26,147 nt of DNA from CAZLNV01 sp964561095. GTDB lineage: Bacteria > Bacillota_I > Bacilli_A > RF39 > UBA660. The notes beneath the pieces were generated by a model. That model was not told where the DNA came from, did no database searches, and was given only the letters and a program-made list of their open reading frames with translations. Position numbers and translations under genes: made by a program. Location of the stretch: contig CAZLNV010000012.1 in assembly GCA_964561095.1 (NCBI GenBank), forward strand, positions 1-26,147, in the 5' to 3' direction. Of the stretch, positions 1-6,983 are shown one piece after another. Numbering within the stretch: the stretch's first letter is position 1; each line of letters opens with the position of its first letter.

Positions 1-51
1 ATCCGCTTTTACGAATTTTAAGAGTGAAGGCGTATTCAACCAAAACCCCCT

Positions 52-80
52 GAAGGAGCCGAAAGGCTCCTACTTTTTTT
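52..80 (+). terminator. Rho-independent terminator of a convergent upstream gene
   Basis: A perfect 7-bp stem (AGGAGCC at 54-60, GGCTCCT at 65-71) closes a GAAA tetraloop and is followed by ACTTTTTTT. The T-tract lies on the plus-strand side only, so it ends a plus-strand transcript entering from the left edge. Positions 1-51 may hold the last codons of that gene: two plus frames stop just upstream (TAA at 19-21, TGA at 51-53), but too little is visible to choose. GC content here is clearly higher than in the rest of the window. Confidence 0.8.
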
Positions 81-94
81 ATGTAAATTTTTAT

Positions 95-345
95 TTATCT
101 ATACAATTTTTCTGTTGATTCTGTTGGTATGGGTTTATAATTTCCCTCAACTGAATATCTGCAGGATTCATTAAATTTTTCTTTAACTGCTCTAAAAGCA
201 AAAAAATAGTACAAATCAAATAACTGAGTCAAATAATTAATTTTATCTTTTTCATTTGAGTAGTTTTTTTATTTTCTCTATATTTATCTTCCACCATTAT
301 CTTAGCAATATCATATGCCAGCTGTTGCATTAGTTTATCTTCCAT
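95..345 (-). pseudogene. Small unknown gene with a one-base frameshift in a poly-A run
   Basis: From ATG at 345, preceded by GGAAG 12 nt upstream, the reading frame gives 38 residues (MEDKLMQQLAYDIAKIMVED...) and stops at TGA 229-231. Adding one A to the seven-A run (264-270, T on the plus strand) joins it to another frame that stays open to TAA at 95-97 and reads like real protein (LTQLFDLYYFFAFRAVKEKF...KPIPTESTEKLYR). The joined product would be 83 residues, soluble and partly helical. I do not recognise the family. A genuine disruption, a sequencing or assembly error, or programmed/transcriptional slippage on the A-run could each explain this. A good promoter precedes it, so it was probably an expressed gene. 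Confidence 0.6.
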
Positions 346-369
346 TTACATTTTCTTCCAATGTGGAAT

Positions 370-398
370 ATCATAACACATTTAAGCATGCAAGTAAA
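370..398 (-). promoter_or_regulatory. Promoter of the small frameshifted gene
   Basis: On the minus strand, TTTACT (-35, 393-398), a 17-nt spacer and TATGAT (-10, 370-375) lie about 25 nt upstream of the ATG at 345. Four of six and five of six positions match the sigma-A consensus. It sits just after the tandem terminators of the ClpX-like gene, so it starts an independent transcript. Confidence 0.55.
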
Positions 399-453
399 AA
401 AATAATTCAAAATTATTTATGTATTAAAAAAGTACTATTTAGTAGTACCTTTT
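398..453 (-). terminator. Tandem terminators after the ClpX-like gene
   Basis: The first hairpin pairs 443-450 with 430-437 (stem AGGTACTA/TAGTACTT with one G-U pair, loop of 5) and is followed on the minus strand by a run of T. It includes the TAG stop codon (435-437) of the upstream gene. A second AT-rich hairpin (AATAATT/AATTATT, about 401-417) is followed by TTTTTTT. Both act on minus-strand transcripts and close the yebC-clpX-like unit. Confidence 0.7.
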
Positions 454-2030
454 CTATAAACTCTTTTTAGGGTATATGCACTGTTATCTTCTACACATTC
501 AGGAGTTAATATTAATTCTTTTTTATATTTAGGCATTAATCTAATCTCTCCTTCTGCTCTTTTAGTTGCATCTTTCATAACTGAATATAATCCTCTAGCC
601 CCTGTTTTTCTTTTATATGCTTCTTTTGCAACAGCGTCAATAAAACTCTCATCGCTTTTAACAACCGTTGCATATCTTTTCATTTTTTCTACAAATAAAT
701 TATATGGATTAATTAAAGCTTCTAACATAATTTTCTTTAGATCTTCCAATCCAAGAGTATTAAATAACTCTATCAATTGAATTCTACCAACAAACTCGGG
801 AGGAATTCCATACTTTTCCAAATTATCTATGCTATATATATCTATAGACGATGGCTTATGTGAATTAATTTTACCAAACCCTATATTTTTTTCTACACAT
901 TGTTCTGCCAAACCAGAAAATGCTCCACCAAAAGCAATTGTCGTTTTCAATGTATTAAATGTTTTTAATTCTGATAAGCTTCCCTTTCCTGTTTCGTATG
1001 TATATTGTCCGCCTTCCAAAAGTTTTAGCATCGAATGAATTACGCCTATTCCAGAAACCCTATCATCTTTTCCACTTGCTTTTTTATCTATTTCATCAAT
1101 TATAATTATTCCTCTTTGAGCAAGTTCAATATCGTTGCCAGCCGCTTGTAATAAGTCTTCAAATATGTCATCAATATTTCTTCCTACATATCCAGCTTTA
1201 GTAAATTGAGTTGAGTTTTCAATAACTATTGGTAGTCCTACCATTTCAGCTATTCTTTTAAAAACTGCGGTTTTTCCAACTCCCGTAGCACCACCTACTA
1301 GTACATTTGTTTTTTCTTCCGGAATAGTTGCTGACAAGTTATCATCAATTGCACATAAAACAGGTAAAATATGCTCATCTTGACCGATAATATACTTTCT
1401 ACATTCATCATATATTTTTTTCATGTCTATTGATTCGGGCAATTTTTTAAAAATCTTTTTATAATTTTCTTCTTGACATTCTTCCGGAATTTCCATACCT
1501 AATTCATCGAAAACTATAGGGCCTATTACATCATCCATTTTTGCAAAAACATTTAATGCTTCTTTTCTTACATAATAAGTCTTCAATCTTCCTGTACTAT
1601 TAACTCCTTGATAGAAATCATAATTTTTTAAAGCTTCAACATACTCATCTTTCATTTCTTCAGTTGTTTTTTTAGAATCATTTTCATCTGGTTCATAACC
1701 CGCCATATACATACTATTATTATAGTTAATTATCTCGTGAAATAATTCCATATCAACTGGTGAACCATAAACGTATTTTGAAACAAGAGAATTCTTATCT
1801 TCCATAAACATTATTCTGCCATCTTGAAATAAATATTCATAAGATGGATCTTTTTCGATATCAACACCTATATATTTTTCTTTAAAGTTTGGATCAATGA
1901 TAAAAACTTTTTTGCCACCCTTTAAAATTTTCTCTTCACCTTCAACGTAATCCAAAACTCGTAAAGAATAACCCTTTTCTTTATCCTGTTCACCACGTTC
2001 AAATACAATAGCATAATTTTTATTTGCCAT
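435..2030 (-). CDS. ClpX-like AAA+ unfoldase with a novel N-terminal domain
   Basis: Residues from about 200 to 500 form a ClpX-type AAA+ module: Walker A GATGVGKT (247-254), the pore loop AGYVG (279-283), Walker B IIIIDEID (308-315), the sensor-1 segment FGGAFSGL (367-374), box VII EFVGR (412-416) and sensor 2 GARG (477-480). An IGF tripeptide (383-385) sits where ClpX carries its ClpP-docking loop, so pairing with ClpP is plausible. The N-terminal Cys4 zinc domain of ClpX is absent and is replaced by about 195 residues I do not recognise. The RKH pore-entrance loop is also absent. Length is 531, against about 420 for housekeeping ClpX. ATG has a GGGGG SD 5 nt upstream. It lies 16 nt after the yebC-like gene and is probably co-transcribed. 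I infer a specialised unfoldase with its own substrates, not the main ClpX. Confidence 0.85.
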   Translation of the reverse strand: MANKNYAIVFERGEQDKEKGYSLRVLDYVEGEEKILKGGKKVFIIDPNFKEKYIGVDIEKDPSYEYLFQDGRIMFMEDKNSLVSKYVYGSPVDMELFHEIINYNNSMYMAGYEPDENDSKKTTEEMKDEYVEALKNYDFYQGVNSTGRLKTYYVRKEALNVFAKMDDVIGPIVFDELGMEIPEECQEENYKKIFKKLPESIDMKKIYDECRKYIIGQDEHILPVLCAIDDNLSATIPEEKTNVLVGGATGVGKTAVFKRIAEMVGLPIVIENSTQFTKAGYVGRNIDDIFEDLLQAAGNDIELAQRGIIIIDEIDKKASGKDDRVSGIGVIHSMLKLLEGGQYTYETGKGSLSELKTFNTLKTTIAFGGAFSGLAEQCVEKNIGFGKINSHKPSSIDIYSIDNLEKYGIPPEFVGRIQLIELFNTLGLEDLKKIMLEALINPYNLFVEKMKRYATVVKSDESFIDAVAKEAYKRKTGARGLYSVMKDATKRAEGEIRLMPKYKKELILTPECVEDNSAYTLKRVYRKGTTK

Positions 2031-2046
2031 TTAAACCCCCTAATTT

Positions 2047-2760
2047 TTATAGTTCAACATTGTGATAAATGTTACTTACATCATCGATTTCATTTAGCAT
2101 ATCAATAGCTCTTCTGAACTTTTCTTCATCTTCACCAATTAATTTAATAGTGTCTTTAGCATACTTTGAAATTTCTTCTATCTCTATTGTTTTGTTAGGT
2201 AACTTTTCTTCAATTGTTTTTTTCATTTTATAAAAATCTTGTGGTTCAGCATATATAAGAAGCAAATCTCCGTCAACTTCTAAATCTTTTAAATCAATAT
2301 CTTCGTTGAACATCAATTCCATAACTTCTTCTTCAGAAGCATCTTTTAAGCCTATAACAGCTAGATTATCATACATATATGAAACCGCCCCCATAGTTGC
2401 TAATTTCAAACCCGTCTTGTTAAATACTGTTTTAATTGAGGACAAACTTCTATTAATGTTATCTGTTAAACATCTAATTATTAGATTACTTCCACCCTGT
2501 CCAAATGCTTCATATTCACAAACTTCATAATTTTCAACAGCGCCTTTTCTTACTTTATCAATATTCCTATTAATAACATCTGCTGGTACTTGATCTTTTT
2601 TAGCTTTTTCAATAATCCTTTTTAATTCCAAATTATTTACTGGATCGGGATTTGATTTTGCTGCTTGATAAATCTCCTTTGCATATACTGAGTATAATTT
2701 TGATTTGACTGCTGCTGTTTTTGCCATGGATGCAGCTCTCACTTCGTGTGCTCTTCCCAT
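2047..2760 (-). CDS. YebC/PmpR-family regulator (YeeI-like subgroup)
   Basis: The 237-residue length, the start MGRAHE, the early segment around KEIYQAAKSNPDPVNNLELK and the following RIIEKAKKDQVPADVINRNIDK are typical of YebC/PmpR/YeeI proteins. The family has three domains and is annotated as DNA-binding transcriptional regulators. Work on family members links them to translation of proline-rich stretches, so the molecular role here is open. The sequence looks closer to the YeeI-like branch than to classical YebC, whose start is MAGHSKW. The ATG is preceded by AAGGAAGTG. A weak promoter-like TAAAAT lies upstream, after the terminator of the preceding gene. The ClpX-like gene follows 16 nt downstream. 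Confidence 0.9.
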   Translation of the reverse strand: MGRAHEVRAASMAKTAAVKSKLYSVYAKEIYQAAKSNPDPVNNLELKRIIEKAKKDQVPADVINRNIDKVRKGAVENYEVCEYEAFGQGGSNLIIRCLTDNINRSLSSIKTVFNKTGLKLATMGAVSYMYDNLAVIGLKDASEEEVMELMFNEDIDLKDLEVDGDLLLIYAEPQDFYKMKKTIEEKLPNKTIEIEEISKYAKDTIKLIGEDEEKFRRAIDMLNEIDDVSNIYHNVEL

Positions 2761-2839
2761 TTAATTCACTTCCTTCTCATCTAATTTTATTTTACTACAA
2801 CAAATGTAAAAATAAAATCTTTTATTTAATAATAATGAT

Positions 2840-2878
2840 TTTTATTAAAAAGATTAAGTAGTTGTCTGCTTAATCTTT
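2840..2878 (-). terminator. Terminator overlapping the stop of the 80-residue gene
   Basis: A 10-bp stem (AAAGATTAAG at 2869-2878 and CTTAATCTTT at 2849-2858, read on the minus strand) encloses a 10-nt loop and is followed by TTTTTAAT. The TAA stop codon of the 80-residue gene is inside the stem. It separates the two small genes from the yebC unit. Confidence 0.75.
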
Positions 2879-3112
2879 CATTAAATTTTTAATTTCCTCT
2901 TTATTTCTTTCTAAAAGAATTTTTAATACTTTATCATACTCTATATCTGAATCAATAGACTTGATTTCATCACCAATAACTTCTACTAAAAATATGTCTT
3001 TTTTTTCCGATGATAAAAATAAATAAGTCTTACCATTATCATCGAAAGTATCGACAACTATATAGCTTTTATCATTATCAAGAGTTAACTCCTCGCCCTT
3101 TTCATATTTCAT
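2870..3112 (-). CDS. Small acidic protein, DUF1292-like
   Basis: Eighty residues, acidic, with no membrane segment. The layout (a short charged lead-in, then SYIVVDTFDDNGKTYLFLSS, a run of beta-strand-like hydrophobics, then an acidic helix ending LERNKEEIKNLMKD) resembles the small DUF1292 proteins of Firmicutes, but this is by eye and not certain. No function is known for that family. The start codon lies 3 nt after the stop of the upstream 101-residue gene, with GGAAAAGGAAA as SD inside that gene's end, so the two are translated from one message. Confidence 0.7.
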   Translation of the reverse strand: MKYEKGEELTLDNDKSYIVVDTFDDNGKTYLFLSSEKKDIFLVEVIGDEIKSIDSDIEYDKVLKILLERNKEEIKNLMKD

Positions 3113-3115
3113 ATT

Positions 3116-3421
3116 CTATTTTCCTTTTCCAAAATTAAACATTTCTTTGACAATTTCTTCGAATGAGGGATTATACCCATTACCGCCATATGTGTACCCG
3201 GTTGTTGGTTCTATTTCAATTCCTTGAAGTTTTGATTTAGTTGCACAATATCCTAGGGATAAAAACAACGCAACTGATAACAAGGATACAGCTACTACTT
3301 TGCCAAATCTTTTAGGATTTATTTTATATCTCTTTTTAACTTTCTTTCCATTAACTTCGGCACTACTCCTCATTTTTTTGCATTTTTCATAAGTTTCATA
3401 ATCCATATTTGAGTAATTCAT
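3116..3421 (-). CDS. Small single-pass membrane protein, unknown
   Basis: The 101-residue protein has a basic cytoplasmic N-terminal part (KKVKKRYKINPKRFGK), one hydrophobic segment (about residues 41-60, VVAVSLLSVALFLSLGYCAT) and a short external tail rich in Gly, Tyr and Asn. The positive-inside rule places the N terminus inside the cell. I do not recognise the family. It is first in a two-gene unit with the 80-residue protein, under a good sigma-A promoter. The SD (AAGTGAG) is weak. A TATAAT overlaps the start codon but is too close to act as its -10 box. Confidence 0.7.
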   Translation of the reverse strand: MNYSNMDYETYEKCKKMRSSAEVNGKKVKKRYKINPKRFGKVVAVSLLSVALFLSLGYCATKSKLQGIEIEPTTGYTYGGNGYNPSFEEIVKEMFNFGKGK

Positions 3422-3445
3422 TATACCAACTCACTTTCTATTTAT

Positions 3446-3474
3446 ATTCTATCATATTTTATTGCATTTTTCAA
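3446..3474 (-). promoter_or_regulatory. Sigma-A promoter of the two small genes
   Basis: TTGAAA (-35, 3469-3474), a 17-nt spacer and TAGAAT (-10, 3446-3451) on the minus strand, 25 nt before the ATG at 3421. It begins 3 nt after the recG stop codon. No terminator is visible between recG and this site, so read-through from recG is also likely. Confidence 0.65.
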
Positions 3475-3477
3475 TTA

Positions 3478-5469
3478 CTAGTCAATTGTCTTTACGGCAT
3501 CGATAAAATTATTATAGCATTCATAATTGAGATAATCTTTTGATTTAATAAATTCCATGCTATCTTCTTTTGCTTGCAATAATATCTTGTAATCCTCCTT
3601 TAAGCTGGCTATTTTAAATGACATATCTCCACTTTGTTTTACTCCAAACAAGTCTCCTTCTCCTCGCATTTCAAAGTCTTTTTCTGTTATATAAAATCCA
3701 TCATTGCTTTCGCACAATACTTCTAATCTTTTACATTTTTTTGGCCCTATTAGCACACATGTTGAATCAAAATTATTTCTACCAATTCTTCCTCTTAATT
3801 GATGAAGTGTGGCGAGTCCAAATCTTTCAGCATCATATATAACCATCATCGTAGCATTTTTAACATCAACGCCCACTTCTATCACTGTTGTAGATATTAA
3901 TATCTTAATATTTCCTTTTAAAAACTCTTCCATTATATGCTCTTTATCATTTTTAGACAGTTTCCCATGTAATATGCCAATTTCAACTTTATTATTAAAG
4001 GCAACACTCATTTTTGTTTTCAATTGATTAACAGTAGTTAAATCTAATGTTTCACTTTCTTCTATCAAGGGTGAAACAACATAAATTTGATGACCATATT
4101 CAATTTCTTTTTTCATCATAGATAATACTTCATTAATTTCTTTTTCACTTTTTATTAAGGTCTTAATTTCTTTCCTTCCTGCTGGCTTGGTTTTTATATA
4201 CGATATATCCATATCACCATATAATGTTAATGCAAATGTTCTCGGAATTGGAGTAGCAGACATATATAAAGTGTCAGATAACATTCCTTTGTTTTTCAAA
4301 GTTGCTCTTTGATTAACACCAAATCTATGTTGTTCATCGGTTATAACAAGTCCCAAATTCTTAAATTCCACTTTTTCACTAATTAGTGCGTGAGTTCCAA
4401 TTATTAAATCATATTTTCCATCTTGTATAGCGGATTGTGCTTCTTCTTTTTCTTTTTTTGAAAAACTTCCAAGTAAAATCCCAACTCTCATATCGGTATT
4501 TTTTAATAATTCTTTTACATTCTTAAAATGTTGAATAGCAAGTATTTCGGTAGGTGCCATTAAAGCTGTTTGATACCCCGATAAAAAATTTATATATGAT
4601 GCAACTATACTTACTACAGTTTTTCCACTTCCAACATCACCCTCAAGCATTCTATTCATTCTAGTATTTCCGCATAAGTCATTACATATATCTTTCACAG
4701 CGTTTATTTGATCATTAGTTAACTCAAACGGAAGGCTTCTTACAAACTCATCCACCGCTTCTTTATCAATATTTCTTACATATTCACTTTTCTTGGATTT
4801 ATTAACTTTCTTTAAATAATTAATTTTGAACATAAATTCAAAAAATTCTTCATAAATTAATTTGACTTTAGCCGCTTTTAATTCCCTTACAGAAAGCGGA
4901 TTATGAATGTATTTTATTGCTTTATCTTTATCTAAAAACTTATATTTAGCATTTAAATATGACGGTATTTTATCTTCAACGTTTATATTCATGTTTATTG
5001 CATTATTGATATAATTTCTTAACATTTTATTACTTAGTCCGCTTGTTAAATGATAATGAGGTTCTATAGAACCATCTGGTACTTTTTCTAATTTAATGTC
5101 TGAAGCCACTATAGTGTTATTTGATTCATTATATTTACCAATTATTGTAATTTCCATACCAAGTTTAATATTTTGCTTTAAAAAAGCTCTATTAAATATA
5201 ATAACTTTTAATACTTTTTTATTGCTTCCAACCCTAAATGTTAAACTATTTATTCTTCCATTAAATCTTCTCAAAATAGGATAACTATCAACTATGGCGT
5301 GCAAACAATAATTTCCACCATCTTCTAACTGTGATACATCATTTATCTTATTAATAATATATCTGTATGGATAATAACTTAATAATTCTTCTATACTATT
5401 TATATTTAAAGTTTTTAGATATTTTAAACTTTTATCCCCAATTCCTTTTATTTTCAATAATTCACTCAT
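3478..5469 (-). CDS. recG: RecG, ATP-dependent branch-migration DNA helicase
   Basis: RecG remodels stalled replication forks and branch-migrates Holliday junctions. From the start chosen here the protein has 663 residues, close to the usual length of about 680. The N-terminal wedge/OB region starts with a helix-hairpin-helix-like KIKGIGDKSLKYL. Helicase motifs follow: Walker A GDVGSGKT (277-284), motif Ia MAPTEILA, the RecG-specific DEQH box (378-381), SATPIPRT (404-411) and QLRGRIGRN in the second RecA-like domain. The ATG at 5467-5469 is chosen because AAGGAG lies 6 nt upstream; an ATG six codons earlier has no SD and falls at the predicted transcription start. The stop is doubled (TAG TAA). 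It is transcribed alone from its own promoter, directly after the T4SS region. Confidence 0.97.
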   Translation of the reverse strand: MSELLKIKGIGDKSLKYLKTLNINSIEELLSYYPYRYIINKINDVSQLEDGGNYCLHAIVDSYPILRRFNGRINSLTFRVGSNKKVLKVIIFNRAFLKQNIKLGMEITIIGKYNESNNTIVASDIKLEKVPDGSIEPHYHLTSGLSNKMLRNYINNAINMNINVEDKIPSYLNAKYKFLDKDKAIKYIHNPLSVRELKAAKVKLIYEEFFEFMFKINYLKKVNKSKKSEYVRNIDKEAVDEFVRSLPFELTNDQINAVKDICNDLCGNTRMNRMLEGDVGSGKTVVSIVASYINFLSGYQTALMAPTEILAIQHFKNVKELLKNTDMRVGILLGSFSKKEKEEAQSAIQDGKYDLIIGTHALISEKVEFKNLGLVITDEQHRFGVNQRATLKNKGMLSDTLYMSATPIPRTFALTLYGDMDISYIKTKPAGRKEIKTLIKSEKEINEVLSMMKKEIEYGHQIYVVSPLIEESETLDLTTVNQLKTKMSVAFNNKVEIGILHGKLSKNDKEHIMEEFLKGNIKILISTTVIEVGVDVKNATMMVIYDAERFGLATLHQLRGRIGRNNFDSTCVLIGPKKCKRLEVLCESNDGFYITEKDFEMRGEGDLFGVKQSGDMSFKIASLKEDYKILLQAKEDSMEFIKSKDYLNYECYNNFIDAVKTID

Positions 5470-5491
5470 AAGGCTCCTTAAAAACATTTAT

Positions 5492-5521
5492 ATTATATCA
5501 AATTATTTATAAAAATGTTAG
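5492..5521 (-). promoter_or_regulatory. recG promoter
   Basis: CTAACA (-35, 5516-5521), an 18-nt spacer and a perfect TATAAT (-10, 5492-5497) on the minus strand. The predicted transcript start leaves a leader of about 15-20 nt carrying AAGGAG. The surrounding interval 5522-5592 is AT-rich and shows nothing else I can support. Confidence 0.6.
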
Positions 5522-5581
5522 CAAAAGTTCATTTTATTATTTAATTTTAAAAGTTTATTAACTTATTTTTAAAAATTTTTA

Positions 5582-5612
5582 ATAAAAAATTACATTAATT
5601 TTATATTAATGC
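5582..5612 (-). terminator. Terminator after the 382-residue gene
   Basis: CATTAAT (minus strand, 5605-5611) pairs with ATTAATG (5593-5599) around a 5-nt loop, followed by TAATTTTTT. The stem is AT-rich and therefore weak, but its place just after the stop codon and before the recG promoter fits a terminator. Confidence 0.5.
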
Positions 5613-5620
5613 AATATCTT

Positions 5621-6769
5621 CTATTTTTTTGCAATTTGTTCATCATTTTTTAAATCAAAATATTCCCAATATTTTACCATTATTTCATTTTTTATATATA
5701 CATATATTTGATCTTTAAGACTGGCACAAGCTATTTTACTATTTAAATATTCACTTATTTTAATTGGTTTAATTTTGCACAGTCCATCTCTCAAATTCGT
5801 ACCAGTTTTGTCGGTTTTGTTAAATCTTGAAATTCCCCTGGCATCACCAGTAGTAATATATAATTCCAATGCACATACTGCTTGACCAATACTATAATTA
5901 CATATAGTAGCAACAATAGCTTCATCTAAATATCTGAAATCAATTTGTTCTTTCTTGTTTTGAAATTTTTCATTTACTTTTTTAAAGTGCTTTATATAAT
6001 CTTTTATATCATTTTTACCATTGGTTGCATATCCAATAAGTTCATTTATTTCTTGTAAATTCAAGCTTTTACTTTGAGTTGCATTTTCTACAAATTGATT
6101 AAAATCTTTGACGTCAATTTCATCTGAATTCTTAAAAAGCTGCTTATCAAGTATATACTTTTCAATTAAATTAGCCACTTGAGCATTATAAGAATATTTT
6201 CCATCAACAGCTAAACCCATGAATCCTATATGATACACGAATGGATTGGCTTCTAGCTTATTATCATAAAAAAATGGATCGTTGTTTACAAATTTTATTA
6301 TTTTATCAGCGTCTTCCAAAGATGGTACCCTTAAAACCACATTGTCACATCTTATTTTTTTTGCTACTTTAGAATGATGTACTATATTATTATTTAAACA
6401 AAAATTAAATATTTTATTGACACCTTCTTTTAGATGGTTACTATCAAGGGGTACATATATTTTAACCGGATCACATTCATCTTTTATCTTTTTATCTGGA
6501 GTTTCATTAATAAATTGGCAAAAATATGCCCAAGAAGGATCAACAAATACTGATGTGTTTGTGCTTTCTTTAAAATTGTTAATCCAAACAGGAAACATAG
6601 AACTAACATCTTTTTGCTTATCATACTCTGGTACTTCGTAATCTTCTAATAGTGCATAAATAACACTATGAAATTTCTCAAAGTCTTTCGAAATATATGA
6701 ATAAATTTCAATGATTTTAGATACTTTATTTAAAAATTCCGTAATTTTTTCTTCTCTATTTTTTGCCAT
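5621..6769 (-). CDS. Unknown 382-residue protein; faint HopA1-like pattern, candidate T4SS cargo
   Basis: A soluble, Lys/Asn-rich protein with no signal peptide or membrane segment. Residues about 102-205 show an order of motifs reminiscent of the HopA1 effector family: a KIYVPL strand, a helix ending near LNNNIVHHSKV, then IRCDNVVLRV (compare the R-x-D-x-x-V-x-Y pattern), a helix, and ANPFVYHIGFMGLAVDG (compare the P-F/L-T...G-L-A segment). I read this by eye and the similarity is weak. The C-terminal half (about 210-382) is not recognised. The gene is just downstream of the coupling-protein gene and overlaps a small acidic gene by 14 nt, with SD AGAGGATATGG inside that gene. That placement suggests cargo plus chaperone or a toxin-antitoxin-like pair, which is inference only. 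Confidence 0.6.
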   Translation of the reverse strand: MAKNREEKITEFLNKVSKIIEIYSYISKDFEKFHSVIYALLEDYEVPEYDKQKDVSSMFPVWINNFKESTNTSVFVDPSWAYFCQFINETPDKKIKDECDPVKIYVPLDSNHLKEGVNKIFNFCLNNNIVHHSKVAKKIRCDNVVLRVPSLEDADKIIKFVNNDPFFYDNKLEANPFVYHIGFMGLAVDGKYSYNAQVANLIEKYILDKQLFKNSDEIDVKDFNQFVENATQSKSLNLQEINELIGYATNGKNDIKDYIKHFKKVNEKFQNKKEQIDFRYLDEAIVATICNYSIGQAVCALELYITTGDARGISRFNKTDKTGTNLRDGLCKIKPIKISEYLNSKIACASLKDQIYVYIKNEIMVKYWEYFDLKNDEQIAKK

Positions 6770-6920
6770 CCATATCCTCTATGTTCAATTCAATAGTGTC
6801 ATCCAAATTATTATTTTCTTCTATGACAAGCCTTGGATCTATTTCCTCTTCACCGTCTTCCATTTTTAAGCATATCTCTATTTCTTCTTCGTCTAATTTA
6901 ATTCTTTTTATTTCTCTCAT
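6756..6920 (-). CDS. Small acidic protein overlapping the 382-residue gene
   Basis: Fifty-four residues, strongly acidic (MREIKRIKLDEEEIEICLK...ELNIEDMDGKK), with no membrane segment. The start at ATG 6918-6920 is preferred because AGAGG lies just upstream and the -10 box is placed correctly for it. An ATG at 6936-6938 in the same frame would fall at the transcription start. Its last 14 nt overlap the start of the next gene, implying translational coupling. I do not recognise it. Size, charge and coupling would suit a chaperone, an inhibitor or an antitoxin, but nothing in the sequence decides between these. Confidence 0.6.
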   Translation of the reverse strand: MREIKRIKLDEEEIEICLKMEDGEEEIDPRLVIEENNNLDDTIELNIEDMDGKK

Positions 6921-6944
6921 ATAACCTCTAATATACATATATAT

Positions 6945-6973
6945 ATTATAACATAAAAAAAATAGTCTATTAA
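6945..6973 (-). promoter_or_regulatory. Promoter of the acidic/382-residue gene pair
   Basis: TTAATA (-35, 6968-6973), a 17-nt spacer and a perfect TATAAT (-10, 6945-6950) on the minus strand. The -35 lies in the loop of the upstream terminator, so transcription stop and restart signals are interleaved here. Confidence 0.5.
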
Positions 6974-6982
6974 ACTATTTTT
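6953..6982 (-). terminator. Terminator after the coupling-protein gene
   Basis: AATAGT (6974-6979 read on the minus strand) pairs with ACTATT (6961-6966) around a 7-nt loop. The stem can be extended by A-T pairs and is followed by TTTTTTTT. It sits directly after the stop codon of the VirD4-like gene. Confidence 0.7.
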
Positions 6983-6983
6983 T

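Noticed and set aside
5470..5487. Longer RecG start six codons upstream
   Set aside because: It has no SD and coincides with the predicted transcript start; the internal ATG has AAGGAG at good spacing and matches the usual RecG N terminus.
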